A DNA stretch of 64,000 nucleotides from Neodiprion pinetum (Eukaryota; Arthropoda; Insecta; Hymenoptera; Diprionidae): assembly GCF_021155775.2 (NCBI RefSeq), contig NC_060237.1, positions 21,536,970 to 21,600,969 on the forward strand, given 5' to 3'. Below are positions 25,409 through 39,237 of the stretch, piece by piece. The position numbers were made by a program, and so were the translations under genes. The first letter of the stretch is position 1. Every line of letters starts with the position of its first letter. The notes under the pieces were generated by a model that did not search any database, was not told the DNA's origin, and was given only the letters and a program-made list of their open reading frames with translations.

Positions 25409-25412
<4 letters not shown>
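22213..25412. other. Unique non-coding sequence, no gene recognised
   Basis: The 134-codon plus frame at 23522-23926 and the 103-codon minus frame at 23338-23649 overlap and carry no motif. A short T-rich hairpin (arms near 24062-24071 and 24088-24096) is the only structure noted. Confidence 0.55.
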
Positions 25413-25457
<45 letters not shown>

Positions 25458-25467
25458 AAGAGAGAAA
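25413..25467. repeat. (AG)n microsatellite
   Basis: About 20 perfect AG units at 25413-25453, then imperfect AAAG units. It encodes an artefactual Arg/Glu alternation in the plus frame 25118-25492. Confidence 0.95.
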
Positions 25468-25500
25468 ATCATTCTATAACACTAAAAAATAAATTTTCCC

Positions 25501-25514
25501 CGGTTTTAAAACCG
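25501..25514. repeat. 14-bp perfect palindrome
   Basis: CGGTTTTAAAACCG is its own reverse complement. It lies between an (AG)n repeat and a run of A and could be a homodimeric factor site, but no function can be inferred. Confidence 0.7.
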
Positions 25515-25556
25515 CGGTCAAGCTTTTTCCTCGGACTTGAACGTCCTGTAGAGGTG

Positions 25557-25571
25557 AAAAAAAAAAAAAAA
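25557..25571. repeat. Poly-A run (15)
   Basis: A run of A on the plus strand followed by G and more A. No retroelement body is recognisable upstream. Confidence 0.9.
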
Positions 25572-27884
25572 GAAAAAACGTAAAGAAATAAGAAACTAGG
25601 GGCTGTTGGACGTCGTAGCCGCAGCAGTTGAAGGAGATAAAATCGCGGGGTTTGCTCCTAAAGCGAAGGCATAAAGGGGCCCTATGCATAAAAGATGCTA
25701 TCGCGAAATGTCTCACACGGCCACAAGGCCTGGCCTGGCCCGATGTACACAGTCGGCCTCCGGAGGGCCCACACAGCGAAGTGCATCGCGTTTGCCAACT
25801 GTTCACTCGCAGCCTCGAGATCCGGGGGAGATTGCGTGCCTCCTAGACTCGAGTGAACAGCAACGGCGCGGTGGAGTAACAACGAGAGTCAATGGTCCCC
25901 GTCGACTCGTCATTATGCTCGCTAATGTCCCGGTGCAGGTCCTTCCGCAAAATGGCTGTAACTTGGCGTCGCAAAAGTTGACATTGACTAACCGCCGCCA
26001 TGTATAAGGCTGGTGGCACCTGCGGGAGACTTGGCGAATAGCAAAATACACGCGAAAAGTCCGCGGAATACGGAAATAACGCTCCGTGTATGCGCTCATT
26101 ACGTTCGACTCGTAGAAATATGGAAATCCGTTTCATTTTTCACACCGCGGGTAAATTAATTGCTGACAACGCGATTTGCTAAAAGTCAACGCAAAGGTTG
26201 CCATATCCGATATCGGGTATAATTGATGTGCCTTTTGTTGTCTGTTCTCCGACAACCGTCGGTGATAAGAATTCGTTTCACGCTTTTCATACCCTCAGTT
26301 CAAACATTTCTTCGGTATATTTTGTATCGTGATAATATAACGAAATTAGTTCCCGAGGCCTGTTCAAAAATTCGGGACTGACAGGCGGATGTTTGATTCC
26401 AGTAATTGATTGGCTCTGTTTCATCGAGTCTTTTTGTTCATTGTCGAGTCTTCGTCACGCCGTCTGACTCAATACGTACGTATCCCCGCGCTGAGACCTC
26501 TCCACCTTAAATCACGTCGTATAAAACAAGTGTGAGAGGTGTAATTTTTTCTAGTCACGCAGCGACACGTCCCCGTGGCATGTAATCAGGAACACATTGA
26601 TTATTGATTGCGCGTTAATTACGTATTCGGCGATTCACGGTGTATTTTAAATCTCTTTACCAGCGAGCCGCTAATAACGATCCCGAAGGTGCTACCAGCT
26701 CCGATCAGTGACGGTGCTTTCACCTGGCCCGCGCCGTAAAAATTCGTGCCTTCCTCAGCTTAAACAAGCCGCGTTGTTCGCAGGGGCGAAAAGAAAATCC
26801 AGAGTTTGAAACCCACGAGGCTGACCATAATTTTCCGGCGCCAATTTAATGGTACGTCCTTAACACGCGTACGCGTCACACTGATCGGGCGCTAATTAAT
26901 ACGCAGGCAATTGAGCGATAAACAGCGTGAATCTCTCTACAGGCGATGTTCGCCCGGCGGCAATGTGCCTTGCCCGAGTGCAGTTTCATCCTAATCTCAC
27001 GTAATTTCGATGGACGGGCAGGCACTCTTCATCATCTATCAATTGCCCGGTTGTCGGATCGGCCGTACGAACGTCCTAAAAACGCATTCTCCAACAGTCT
27101 GCATCCATAAATGGATTGCGCGCAGACTATCATCCTCGACGCGAGCTTCGAAGTGACAAAAAGTAAATGGGCCAACGAGACAGCGACGGGCAGTGTAAAA
27201 AACTCACAGGGTGTAATAATTCAAGCGTTGTGGTTCCAAGTGGCTCTACTCGATTTCGATTAACGTCAAGTTGTCAAAATTTGTCACTCGCGCTGCAGAC
27301 TCGATTGTAAACGTCCTGTGGTAATTGCTTTATGTGTGTACTTGACAGTTTTCGATATTTCATGCATTGTTCCACGCTTTATGAGTCACTTATTAATTTA
27401 TAAATCTACAGTGTTTTTTTTCATTAAGCTCGGAGCGAAAATTTTTGTCTCTACAGTTCGAGAATAATTCTACGCTCGAATTCAAGCTGCGAGGGATCAT
27501 AACGAGGCCCGGCGTATCGTAGGTGAGGAGGTCAGGCGTCAAGGTTGAGTGATAAATAACGGGGAGGATAATTAACTCCGTCGAAACGGAGTTCGACGAG
27601 TAGGAAAAGGGGGTGTGTTCGAGTCCCCAGCATACTTTCGCGTCAGCGAACCAGAGAAATATTGTTACGTCGTCAGTTCTCGTGTCGAACAAGCCACGGA
27701 TTAAGGTTCATCGAATTAGAGAGGTCAGCACGGCGCGGGGAGAAGGATGGAGGACGGCGAAAAAGTAGGGAAAAATTATTTTCCTACGCGAGAGTTTGAA
27801 ATCCAGCGCGGTGAAATAAAAAGGAATTAAACGGAAATGGATATAAAATTATTCTCAAAATTCACTTCAGTCGACAATGTTGGC

Positions 27885-27903
27885 GGTGGTGGTGGTGGTG
27901 GTG
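27885..27903. repeat. GGT trinucleotide repeat
   Basis: Six tandem GGT units following TGGC. Translated in one frame it gives a run of seven Gly, which is the only notable feature of the overlapping open frame. Confidence 0.9.
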
Positions 27904-29072
27904 CAACTCTGTGCCGCATCGCGTCAAACTCCGCGATTGCGATGCATCTGTCATATCGAGCGTCGTCAATAGCTCGTCGGGATTTTCAATGCGGCCGCAT
28001 TTCAATCCGTGTAATCAAATTACAGTCAGTCAGACAAGCTGCAGCCGGTGACGAGCAGCCGAAAATCGGGTCCGTTTATTCGTCGTGTTTTACAGCGGTA
28101 GCTCCGAGCTTTTCCCACTTCTGCAATGGTATCGCTTTTCCAGGAAGTGGACGGATCCTGCGGGGAATGGAGACGATTTTGGGATATGAAAGAATTCGGA
28201 TCCGCGATCCACAAGCGTATCGCTTCTACCAGGGATATCGGTGTAACAGTCGGGCAAAATTACACGCACGTATTCCGCCTCGTCGTGAAAGTTATCCTCT
28301 TGAAAGCCGCGGGATCGTCTCCAAATTAGAGTAAACGCGCTCAAAGACGTTCACCGATTTTGCACTGTGAATTTCGCCCGTTAAGCATGTTATATTTTTA
28401 GCGGATATTCACAGCTCTTCGATAATGTATTTATCAGATTCTATCGAGGCAGAATGTGCCTGACGGTACTGCTGCTGGGGGGGATCGGGGAGAGGAGAGG
28501 GATTGTCGGACTGATGCACGTATATAACAAGCCTTGGTGAATACCGCCTTGATTGACCGGACAAACGGATGGACGAAGGGGGCTCGATTCGGCTCGTGGA
28601 ATTCTGTATTCGATTATATTAGCCGCGGCAGGATCGCGTTGATTCGTACACTTGGTACTTTGGATCGGTGCTACATTCGTGTATCCTAGAGGGAGGATAA
28701 CACCGTATGGATCGTGGGTCAGGGGTAAGGTGGGGGTAAGACTTGAGAGCAATGCGTCGAAAGAGTTGAGGAATTAAAAATCCACCCAAGTTCTGCAGAG
28801 TAAAAGTAAAGTAAAGTTGGGTAACTTGAACTTGCAATCAGATCCGATTTCATTTTTAGCCATCCGTCTTTCTTCGTTCTCACAACATTTTTTTCGAATC
28901 TAAAATCATTTGGATTCTAAGGTCAAGGTTTTTATGGCAGCGTTCCAACCTATGACTCAGAAATCATGCGTGCTGAGTGATTTATACACAGCTTTTCAAA
29001 TTCGAAAAAAAAGGACACTTTACCCAATTGACCCAGTCCAAGTCCTTGTCTCGTTTCAAACTGTCTTTCAGC

Positions 29073-29122
29073 TCGTTGAACTCACTTGCTTGTATTAAAC
29101 CCTTAATTCGTTGAACTCACTT
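29073..29122. repeat. 15-bp direct repeat, 35-bp period
   Basis: TCGTTGAACTCACTT occurs at 29073-29087 and again, identical, at 29108-29122. The bases between are not repeated. It may be the footprint of a small duplication. Confidence 0.7.
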
Positions 29123-32100
29123 CATTTTTATTAGTTCTTTATTGCATGAATTAATTCAGATTACACTTTAGATGTTTGAGAATTGAATATTTTCAAGATT
29201 TATTCAATACCCACTTTTCAGTTTACGCATAATGGTATTTCTGTAATTTACTGTAAACGATTAATCGCTGCAATCTCAATACAATATCAATTCCCCAGAG
29301 AATAAAAAAATTCCTCTCATCATCGTCTGCCTACATTCGAATATTGATCTTGACTGACGGTTGAAAAGATTTGTATGCACGAACGTAATCATTTCACGAG
29401 TTCAGCAATAAAAGCAAACTGGTAGAAACTTTACAATCGTTCGTAAATTACTCGTCGTTTTTCATTGCTCCGAGCATAATATAAAATCATCCATAGGTAT
29501 AATAATTTGTTCCTCGACCGATCAGTTTCGACAAAGAGTCAAATCAGTCGGTGTAGGTGTATGAAATACGTGTGACAGAGAATGGCTACCGCTCTGGTGA
29601 AGGCGATGCGAAGAGATCGAGATTCGTGATCAGCAATGAAGATCCCCGAGAAGAAAAATCTCCCGTGGCCTTTTGGCCCCATTAGTATTAACAGACCGAG
29701 TATATTTTCAATCCCAAACGAAGATTTATTGCCCCGTCTTGCGCCCTCGCTCGGAATCAAATATTATTGTGTAGACGTCTAATAGAATCGTAGGAGAGCG
29801 TTATACGAGCGATCCGAGAGTCCAATTCTCGTCGCAGATGACGCAAAGTGGCTCCAAATAAATCTGGGCGCCAGATCAACCGGCTCGCTTTCTCATCCAG
29901 CATCTCCTCCTCCTCATCGGCGTCCAAAGCTCTTCGTAGTCCAGGACAACGATACTACCGAGGACCAAGGCCACGCCCGCGTCCTGCAGGCCACGTGTCC
30001 TTAAAATTCGAAGTTGCAGATCGGATCGCAGGTCCATTACTACTGCAGAGCTGCCGAAATTAAGTAGCGAAGAACTCGAGTGAGTAGCGAGATTTGGCGA
30101 TGCGGCGTTTCGTCGGTTGTCACCGGCTCACGAAATATCAATTTTTTTAATGATGCCGATTTTAGGGACCGATTCGAGATACTATCGCCAAACTCACAGC
30201 GCTGCACGGGCTGCATTTGGGCAGCGTGGAACGCGTTTAGTCGGAGGTGGGCACGAAATAATGCTCCTTAGATAAGGATCTACAAGCACGTGCGCGCCAG
30301 AAACTCGTGTCAAAGGTTAAAAATTGTGCGCGAGGGATGTGAGTGTGTATTATATTTTCAATACGAAGGCGCGCTGTTTCACTTATTCATTGTCAAACCC
30401 ACCGGGGAGCGTTAAACTGTCGCCGAATTTTTTAATGACGGGGCTCTTCGGTATGGTCGGTCAATTCGGTTTTAAAGATTTCCTAATTTCCTGCTGCGAC
30501 ATATCGCATTTATCAATTTTTATGCTCCCTTTATATAAACCATTGATATTGAATGGTTCAGTGATAGAAGTACAAGGTAATAAGTATGAATAATTGTCAA
30601 GTTTTATGAGTTTTAAGCGTGTACATTGTATATATTGACATTTTTTTTTATCAATACTGCCGTTATCATCTTTGTAAATAAAAATTTCGAATAGCTAATT
30701 TAAATGTCATTTAATTTTGCAGAATTCCCTGACTCGTACTAGTTTACCATATTTTCCAGCCGAGTGGCTCCACTACTGTTTCCGCACAGCAATATCAGCG
30801 TTGTAAACAAGTGTATATCCCGTAACGAAATCTAGTAGCGGGTAGCAATATACTCGGACTGACACCGAGATCCAGACTTGTTCCGTTTGTAGTGCAGCAC
30901 GTTGATATTCGCAGTTGAGAATCGCGCGACAAAGTGGAGCGCGTATCACGAATTTCACGAAACGTTTTACATGCGCAATATAACGAGACACAAAAGTCGA
31001 GAGAGAATAACGCGGCTCCTTTACCGACGACGAATTGCGAGGAAAGTATTATGTGCACGCGGAACGAGTGTCTACACACAACGTGAAAGGATATTGCGAT
31101 AAAATCGCGTATACAGTGGTTCTACATTGAAACGTACAAGTGCAATTTATCGACACCGGTGAAAGTGCATGATACGATATGTTGCAGGTATTACACACAT
31201 AGTCGGAGAGCGATAAAACTATTCATCTCCAGTCCACTTTCATTCGATTTATATCCAGCGCATATTCCAAGTCTTGTACAGCTATTATTCAGTCAGTCCA
31301 AACCGCATTCGCGTTTGGAACAGTTGCGGTAAAATTCCCGGGTTTCCCGTTTTCACCTAAAGTTAAAACTGGTGTTGACCCTCGGAGTCCGGTTCCTGGA
31401 GCAGTAAAAGCGTGTAGGTACGACCTCTTGTTACCCGGGTGAGGAAGGCAGAGTTTAATCGTGGAATAAGCTGCATTCTCTCGTCCCCGAAAGCGCCCCG
31501 AGGCACTTCGAGTCCGGTATGCAGAGCTGGCGTCACGCGTACATGCGGCCGAAAGAAGAACGCAAGCTCCAGTAGCGCCGTTCTAACCGCGTATAGCTCG
31601 TTTCATTGTCACTTGACTTAAGTAGACATAAATTAATTTAAACCACTGTACGTTATCCCGGGGCGATGCAGCAGCGGCAACGGCGAGTGGCTCGTATATA
31701 TTCATTGTTTGTTTAATCAGTTCATAAATTAGTTAGCTCGCCGGTGAGTGCCAGAAACGTTTCTACTGCATAGGTACCAACCGGCACTGCCAGCAAGGTT
31801 CGTCAAAAATTCCGACCAAGTATGGTTCGAGGACGGATTGACGAAGCGGCGAAAATAGGTGGGAGCAAATTGCAGCTTTCTAGTTACCGGAAAAGTGGCA
31901 CCAGCCGGTATCTACACCTGTAATTTGGCGAATAAAATTCCGTGAAAAGGCATCGCGTGGTCTCCGAGTTGATATCGAACGAGATACTCGGTCGCCTTTT
32001 CCCTCCACACGCGCAGAGATCCCCCCTCGCACTTGCTGCGCGTTAAAATGCACCCCAGCGTTACGCCCCCCTCAACCCCCGAGCTTTTTTCCCCATTCCC

Positions 32101-34639
32101 CGCACTCCCGATGGCTCGGTGCCACGAGAGAGTGGTGGATAATTCTGTTTTAGTTTCGCATTACATCGCTGCATCCGGGTTCTTCCTTCGGCCCCGCGTA
32201 CATTTCGAACATCGCCTCCGGGCGAACGCTACGCGACTCGACGCCTCTTTCCGCCCCCGGGTGGCTACCGATGCTGAATAAGAATTTGACTAATTCAATC
32301 AGGGACGCTAAGAACCTGCCCCGCTTTGCTACCGCTCCCATTGTACTCCTTGTTACTTTGTTACTTTTGTCAGGAAACTGCGTAAGACAGTCATGGACCT
32401 TGCGTTGAAGGGCGGGCCTCGACTTTCCGTACCTTGTGACAAATATTTGGAAGCAATTTGAACACGGTTGTTTTTCACATTGGACACAATTCGCTGACCA
32501 CTAGCAATCGATATCAATCTTCCGGTCGCAGGTACCCTGAACGAAACTTTCCAAGCTCCGTTACGAAATCCGCGAAGATGCTTCGGCGACTTTAATTCAC
32601 TCATAGCAGCGAATCCAGCAGGCTGGCGCCCAGCTCGACGAATTCCCAAGGGACAGGACGAAGAGAGTACCACGATTTTCTCGCATGGTGCATGCATCGA
32701 GGATGGCGGATACGGCGAGGATCCTCCATGCATGCGCCATGATCGCGTAGGTACATACATGTTGCAGTTTAGCCGGCCAATGCAATTTCGGAGAATTTAT
32801 ACTCGCATCCTATCGCCGCAGCACCAGCTGCAAGCGAAACTACCCTCAAACTGCGAAATTATATTAGAACACACGTAGAGTTGTGGTAGAGTAAAAGTAA
32901 CGGTTTATGGAATCCATAGCGCGTTGACTTGCAGTGGATGTGATTCCGCAAGCTTTCCACAATTGTTTTTAGAAAAACGTGCGAGACAGATTATACGCCG
33001 AACGGAACGTTTCATCGAAGATTGCGCTTCTTATCAGCAGCGAAGAATTGGCCTTGAATCACTTTCGGCAACGATTTCGAGATTGGGTCCGTTCCAACGA
33101 GACGAGGGGTATAATAATCGACAATTACCATTATTTCCATCAAGCGTTCTCGGCTGAGATAATCCGCGGATTATTCGGACGAAGGCCTCATAAATTCCAC
33201 GACTGTGCGTGAGTCACGAGGTGGATTATGGTGTAAGCCGCCATGACGACGGACCACCGGCGACAACGATATCCAGCATATAGGTAGGTATACAAGTACG
33301 AAACTGGCGGGGTCCCCCGGGTTCCTCCCGACTGCGGAATACATCCGCCGTCGCCTTAGTCCCCGCCTAAAAACTCATTTGGATGCGAGCAATGGCTCGT
33401 GAACTGAAGTGAGAGTCGTTCTTCCGGAAACGCGTTCCTGCCGCCCAACCAACAGACGACCTGGAAGATCAGGCAAGCCAATCCACTGACAAGTATTTAG
33501 AAGCAACGACCTCTGTGCCATGAATATCTGCATGCATCGGCGAAAGAAACGTGGATGCAGACCAACAAGATCAAGCCATCCGGAAGGTTCGACGTGAACC
33601 AGACAATGTTTGACTCGGACGATCGGGTTTCGAGCTTTTTACGAAAGGTTGGCGCACCTGGGTCGAGAGACTTTGAGAAAAATGGCGCGAATTTCCACAG
33701 CGTGACGGTGATATATTTCAGTGAATTGATTGGACGATTACGAACGGTTTGGTGAGTTTGAATATCATCAGCTTGAATGGAGTATTCCAAATTATTTGAC
33801 TTTCTTATCGAGTCCCTCGTTAAAATCGCTCTACGACCTTCTTCGCGGGGAATAATTTACCGCCTCGCTTGACTTCACCCCCGCATTTTGAGTTCGACTA
33901 GACAGTAGAACGAACAAAACTAAGAAACAACATACATCCGAAGCCGACTTAAGGGCGGAAGTTGAGTTTTGATGAATAAGGACAAGAAGAGGATAAGGTT
34001 ACAGTACCGTCCGGCAGAGCCCTTTGCCAGGAGCACTGAAGGGAGGCACTGAAAACATGAAAACGATTCCCATTCCCATTCCCCGAGAGCCGAGGCACTT
34101 TGGTCTTTAATACACGTATCGAATAATCTCCTTTGTCATGTAAATAGAAGAGATTACGTTTCGTGCGGGGGTCGCGTCTTGGCGATGCTGCTCATCTGCA
34201 GCTGAGAAGAGGAGCGAATAGCAGCTTTGTGATACTCGGATGGCGCCGCGCTAGGCGATAACATTGTGGTTCAAGGGCCGGGCTGCAGTTCGTCTGTATT
34301 ATAACGTTCCTTCACGGATCCCTGAGGGAAAAACCGTCCGGATCCGAATCCCTCGGGTGACGTTCTCGCACGCATCCAACCGGCCAGCGCGCATCGGCTG
34401 CATCGTCTCAAAAATTATACCGCGATGGTTATTCCGGATGACGCATTGCAGATAACCATAGACTGCACAGCGACGCAATTTACCCCCGTTGACGGGGCGC
34501 CGAGTGTCGCCTTTTCCTCCTTGATCACTCCGAGCAGCCAGGGCAGGGAGTGTTTCAAATTTTAATTCACTGCAGTTCACACCGGTCCCCTATCAGATGT
34601 ATATCAATCCACTCGCCATTAAGCGTTGCTGAAAGTTGA

Positions 34640-35340
34640 GCTCGCCCTTGCGGACTAATTTATAAGGGGTTATGTTCGGTCGGAACGTCGAAATTTTATT
34701 CAATTTTCGTCGGGCTTCAATATTTTCGGTATTTGGAATACCTGGAGATTATTCCCTCAAAGTTCTCAGTCAATTCGACCAAAATTGACGAGGTCACGGG
34801 GATTTGAAGTGTACGGATACTTCAGCGTTCGATAGAACTTTTTTTATCTGTATGCGTAAGCAATTTGTGTTGTGCCATAAAGATATGCTTGTATTAGTAA
34901 GTGCAAAAGATAAAAACGGACGATTTTTTCACCCGAAATCAATAGACTTACAAAGGTCGACTATTTTGTCCCAAATAAATATTTCCAAAGACTGTTTATT
35001 CAAGGACTGCATAATTTAAAGTATAAAGTAAATCTACTCGATTCTTTGATGTCACCGCTAAACACATTTTTTTCTTTTTTGAGAAAATACAGGAAAAAAA
35101 TAACCGTACCTGTAATTTTTAATTTCGAACATTCCTCATTGGAAAAATTATGACAAGTTCACGAGAAGATAAGTTTTGAAATAAACGGATTTTTTTCCAC
35201 TCACATAGTTATTAAAGTTTCGAAAATAGAAAAAAATAAATAAAATATTCCAAAAACCGGCGACTTTTCTGGCTTCCGTTACATGTGCGATTAAATCCTG
35301 TAAAGTGAATAAAATTCAGCCTCGCGTTAATTATTCCAAA
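34640..35340. other. AT-rich, CpG-poor island
   Basis: Compared with its CpG-rich surroundings this stretch is markedly A/T-rich, with runs such as AAAAAATAA and TTTTTTTATC and few CG dinucleotides. The one open frame (34804-35019 plus) has no motif. An old, methylation-decayed transposon relic or a scaffold-type AT-rich region are both possible; no ends are visible. Confidence 0.4.
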
Positions 35341-38300
35341 AGCTCAACAATTACTCAGCACGGCGCTCTGATTGCTTTTCATTTTTCACATCCAGCTCTG
35401 GCACTGCAGATTGCCGAGTGTATATTTCGGGGGTTAAAACACAGGCTATGAAGTCGTTGACGCGTGTACGGCTTGTGGTAATTACCGGCTGTCAAACAAG
35501 GAGATTTATCATAACACATTGTACAGTTGTCACGATTTTACAAAATGTTTTTTCTCCTCTCCTCCTTTTTCTTTTTCTCCATTTGCCGTTTTCGCACGTG
35601 ATGGGAATTTATCCAGGCAGGAAATACCGAGTCGTCGTCGTTATATTCCGCGGTTTTGTTATATCCCATTTTTCTTCCGCCCTCTCGCGATCCACCTGCG
35701 TGGTATTCGGGGCGGAAGGGTGACACCGAGCAGCCAATATCTCGTCGTATGCAAATAGTGTATAAGTGACACGTGTGAAATGACAATCACCCCTGCACGC
35801 GCGTCACCGGTAGTTTAATTAGATTACACCCCGTCGCCCCGCGCATATAACAGAGAGAGGGATGCACGCCCCAACGGCGAGCTTGCAGCCTAGGAGCAAA
35901 CAAGAAGTGACGGGTTTTCAACCCCCTGCTGGAAATGATTGGGCGAATTCTTTCACCCTGGTGTCATCGTGCGGCGGTATGGGTGATAGCGCAGGGCACG
36001 GCTTATGCAAATAAATAAATACACGCGTACGTTATACACGACGCCGGTGAACTTGAAAATTCTAAGAAGCTTTTGAGCGGAGAAGCTTTATCGTGAAACA
36101 CAGTTTGTTCTCAATCTCCTCGCGGGAATACGCAAAGCACATGTTTGCCGAGCTGTTCCCGACAAATACGATCAATTTTTTTCGCCAAAATTCTCCTCCT
36201 CTTTTTTCTTAGTGTTCTTTTTTTCATTGTTACCTCCCCTCTAGTCGCACCTACGCGAAGCTCGAGAATCCCGAGTAAAGGAAGACGCGAGTTTGTGCCT
36301 ACGACACCGGTTTCCGGGTAAGATCTTGACGTTGTTTAGAATATACTTGAAATACGGAATCTGGCACGTATATTTACCCAGCAGGTATCTCTTTCGGGGA
36401 TAAGACAATATATACGTCGTAGTATAAGGGGAGCGAAGAGCACTTACGGTAAAAATCGGAAATAAAATTTGATCCTTCGGTTGGGACCAGCGGTAAACAA
36501 ATTCTCCCATAGCTGTTCCAATGGAGACGAAAATAGTCGAGACGCGAGTTGCATCCATTTCGGATCCCGAAACGGTTCCTTGCTCCCGCGGGTCCTCGGG
36601 GAGCCGAATACACCCTCGCGGAAAGAGGAGGAAGAGGACGACTTTGATGTCAGAGAGGCGGGAGGCGCGCGAGATGAAACGGAAAGATGGCTTTTTCCTG
36701 CTGAATTTTATATATACGTATACCCGAGTAGAAGATGCGTAAAGGTACGCGGCGGTTTAGCTACACGTGTATGTATCGCCTCTCCCGCACCTCAGAGGCA
36801 GTAATGGGCCATTCGCATGGCTGCCCTTGCCCTTTCATCTTCCTGCAGGAGATTGCTGCAGCAGCCGAAAAGCGACGCGGTTAAATTCCGAGCTGCGACA
36901 CCTCGCTGAATTGAGATGTTACATTACGAGTAAATTAGTAAGCTCGAAAACAGCGGAAGATCAAGAGACGCGGCTTCTTCACTGCTTCCAAACAACTTTA
37001 GTTACAAGGATTGCCGTTGTTCTTGACGATGATCACAAATAGCAGGCACGATTTTTCATCTCATTGCCGAATTCCTCGAGTTATTCAAAAGAATTTCTAT
37101 TCCTTGACTTATACAGGCAATCAATGTTTACGGACGTGTGCAAGGTTTATTATTTCTTTATTTGTTATTTATTTCACAGAGGTCAGTCGAATATTCGAAA
37201 TCTGAATACAAACGAGAATGGAAAATACGTGTAATGGAAAAAAGAACAGTCGCTACTTCAAAGAAAAGAATTAGGAAATAGAAAAAAGCACACGCACACG
37301 TGCCAGCTATTAAAAGGAGTAATTCCATTACAGTGCCTGGTTTATATAATATTGCATACGATATACAAAGCTATACGCGGTGAAAACCTGATCCGCATTC
37401 AGGATACGAGCGGACAAAACGGGGCGGCTTGTATTATATGTATAAAAGTCCCTGCATGAACCGGGAAAGTTTTGCGCGTTTTGAATCGCGTCAGATATCC
37501 GGTAGCGTTCCCGGCTTCCGTTGTGCTTCCGTGTTGCCTGGGGATAGAGGAATTCCCCAAAGAGACGTTAATCCGAAGTCCATTAGAATATCGGAGACGC
37601 GTGCGCGGTTCTTGCTGCACGGAGAGGGCTGCAAAACGACCGGCGGGGGAATTGAGCGAAGGGGGAATGGGCAAGAGGGGGTGGGGGGTATATGCTTTGG
37701 CGAATTATTGAAAAACGATGAAAACTCGGGGTGCAACCAGGTGCCTATAAATTTCGTTGAACTTCCGACCGGGCTTCGACAAACAGTCCGCAGTCGAATA
37801 AATCAGTAGTTCGGAAAAAAAAAAAATAGAAATAAATTGAAACAAAAAGAAAACGCATTCACGCAGCTACCACAGTTATAAAATCATAAAATAATGCGCG
37901 TTATCGTTCGCCGTTTTATATTGTAGCAAAAAGTTATTGCGCGCGTTCGGGCAGGGAGCTTGCGACACGCGAGTCGAGCTTTCGTGAGGCGCGGAAGAAT
38001 TGACGTTCCTTAACATTCGTCCCCGTCGTCTTCTCAAGCTGCTTAACTTCGCAGTTTCGCTTCAAGGTAGGTAATAAAATGTCTAGGTGGGAACAATTTT
38101 CGGTTGTTAAAGGCACTCGCGTGTGAGCCGATTCTACTCCCAAAGTATACGTGCATATATTGTTTCGCGTCTTGCTGATTACAGGTCTTGGCCACCTTTG
38201 GACGAGTTGCTCTAACTTTTCTTTTTTTTTACCAGAAGATACCTGTGCGGATATATCGGCAAGAGTTTCACCCTCAAAATTCACCGCTGCGGCCCGGCGG

Positions 38301-38736
38301 CTTTGTAGTTTCGAACTGCGCTCGAACAACATATACATATATACTTATACTTATAGTTACAAAGGGTGAATTCCCCCGTTTTGCCCCCTCCCCACCCGCC
38401 CTTTCTGATCCAGTAGTCATCACAGATAAAAGACACATGAGAGTTTTCATACGTCACAGAATGAATATGATTGCTACGTCAACCAGTATTATTGTAAAAA
38501 TAGTCTTGTTTTTCACTTCTAACTCTAAACACGTATCGCCAATAGAAGTATTTTCATTGCTTAATTAATTTGTGCCTGTGTGATCACTTTTTTCCGCTCA
38601 TCGTACCCTGATTTTTTCTCTAGTAACTCCCGAGAGAGTTACAATATATACACACGTTATGTAATTCCACACCGAGATGACAGAAAATTATCCACATGAC
38701 AGTAAAACCCACAGTGATTCTTGTGGCGACAAGCTG

Positions 38737-38752
38737 TTTTTTTTTTTTTTTT
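38737..38752. repeat. Poly-T run (16)
   Basis: An uninterrupted run of T on the plus strand, preceded by CAAGCTG. No associated element is recognised. Confidence 0.9.
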
Positions 38753-39213
38753 GTTCTGAAGAGAAAGCGAGAATGTGAAACGGAGTGGAACGCTTTTAGC
38801 AACTTTTCTTTTTGCCAACCCCGCAGTCGGTTTTCCAGAAATATGTCAAAATTCGGCGTAAATGTGGACGCGAAAACGTTACAGACGCGACGTTTTAAGA
38901 GACACGAGAAATTCGTCAACGTGAATTTATAACGCGAGTTATGTGGTCATCTCTATGAAGAGAAAGCACATATTTTGGTTAAAGGCCTCCCTTTTTCGGA
39001 AGGTAAAAAGCCACCGCAAGGTTGTTAGGTGGGTTGGGATCAATTACGCCCTGCACAGTTTGTTTGCTCGCAAATTACACGAACGAATATCATAACAGGG
39101 TTGAAACGACAAACAGCGTGTAATCTAAAAGGTTCCTCCTGCAGAGACGAGGGAATAAAAATAGCCGGTTGAAATGTCAAGGTGAAGAAGCTATTCACGG
39201 TAAAGAGAACTAT

Positions 39214-39237
39214 AGAGAGAGAGAGAGAGAGAGAGAA
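39214..39237. repeat. (AG)n microsatellite
   Basis: About 12 AG units followed by AAAGCG. Confidence 0.95.

Larger units (their letters stand above)
25572..34639. other. Unique non-coding sequence, no gene recognised
   Basis: Open frames here (for example 165 codons at 27837-28334 plus, 135 codons at 32353-32760 minus) overlap frames on the other strand and lack motifs. The 27837 frame begins in a GGT repeat that gives poly-Gly. No RNA gene, element end or convincing exon was found. Confidence 0.55.
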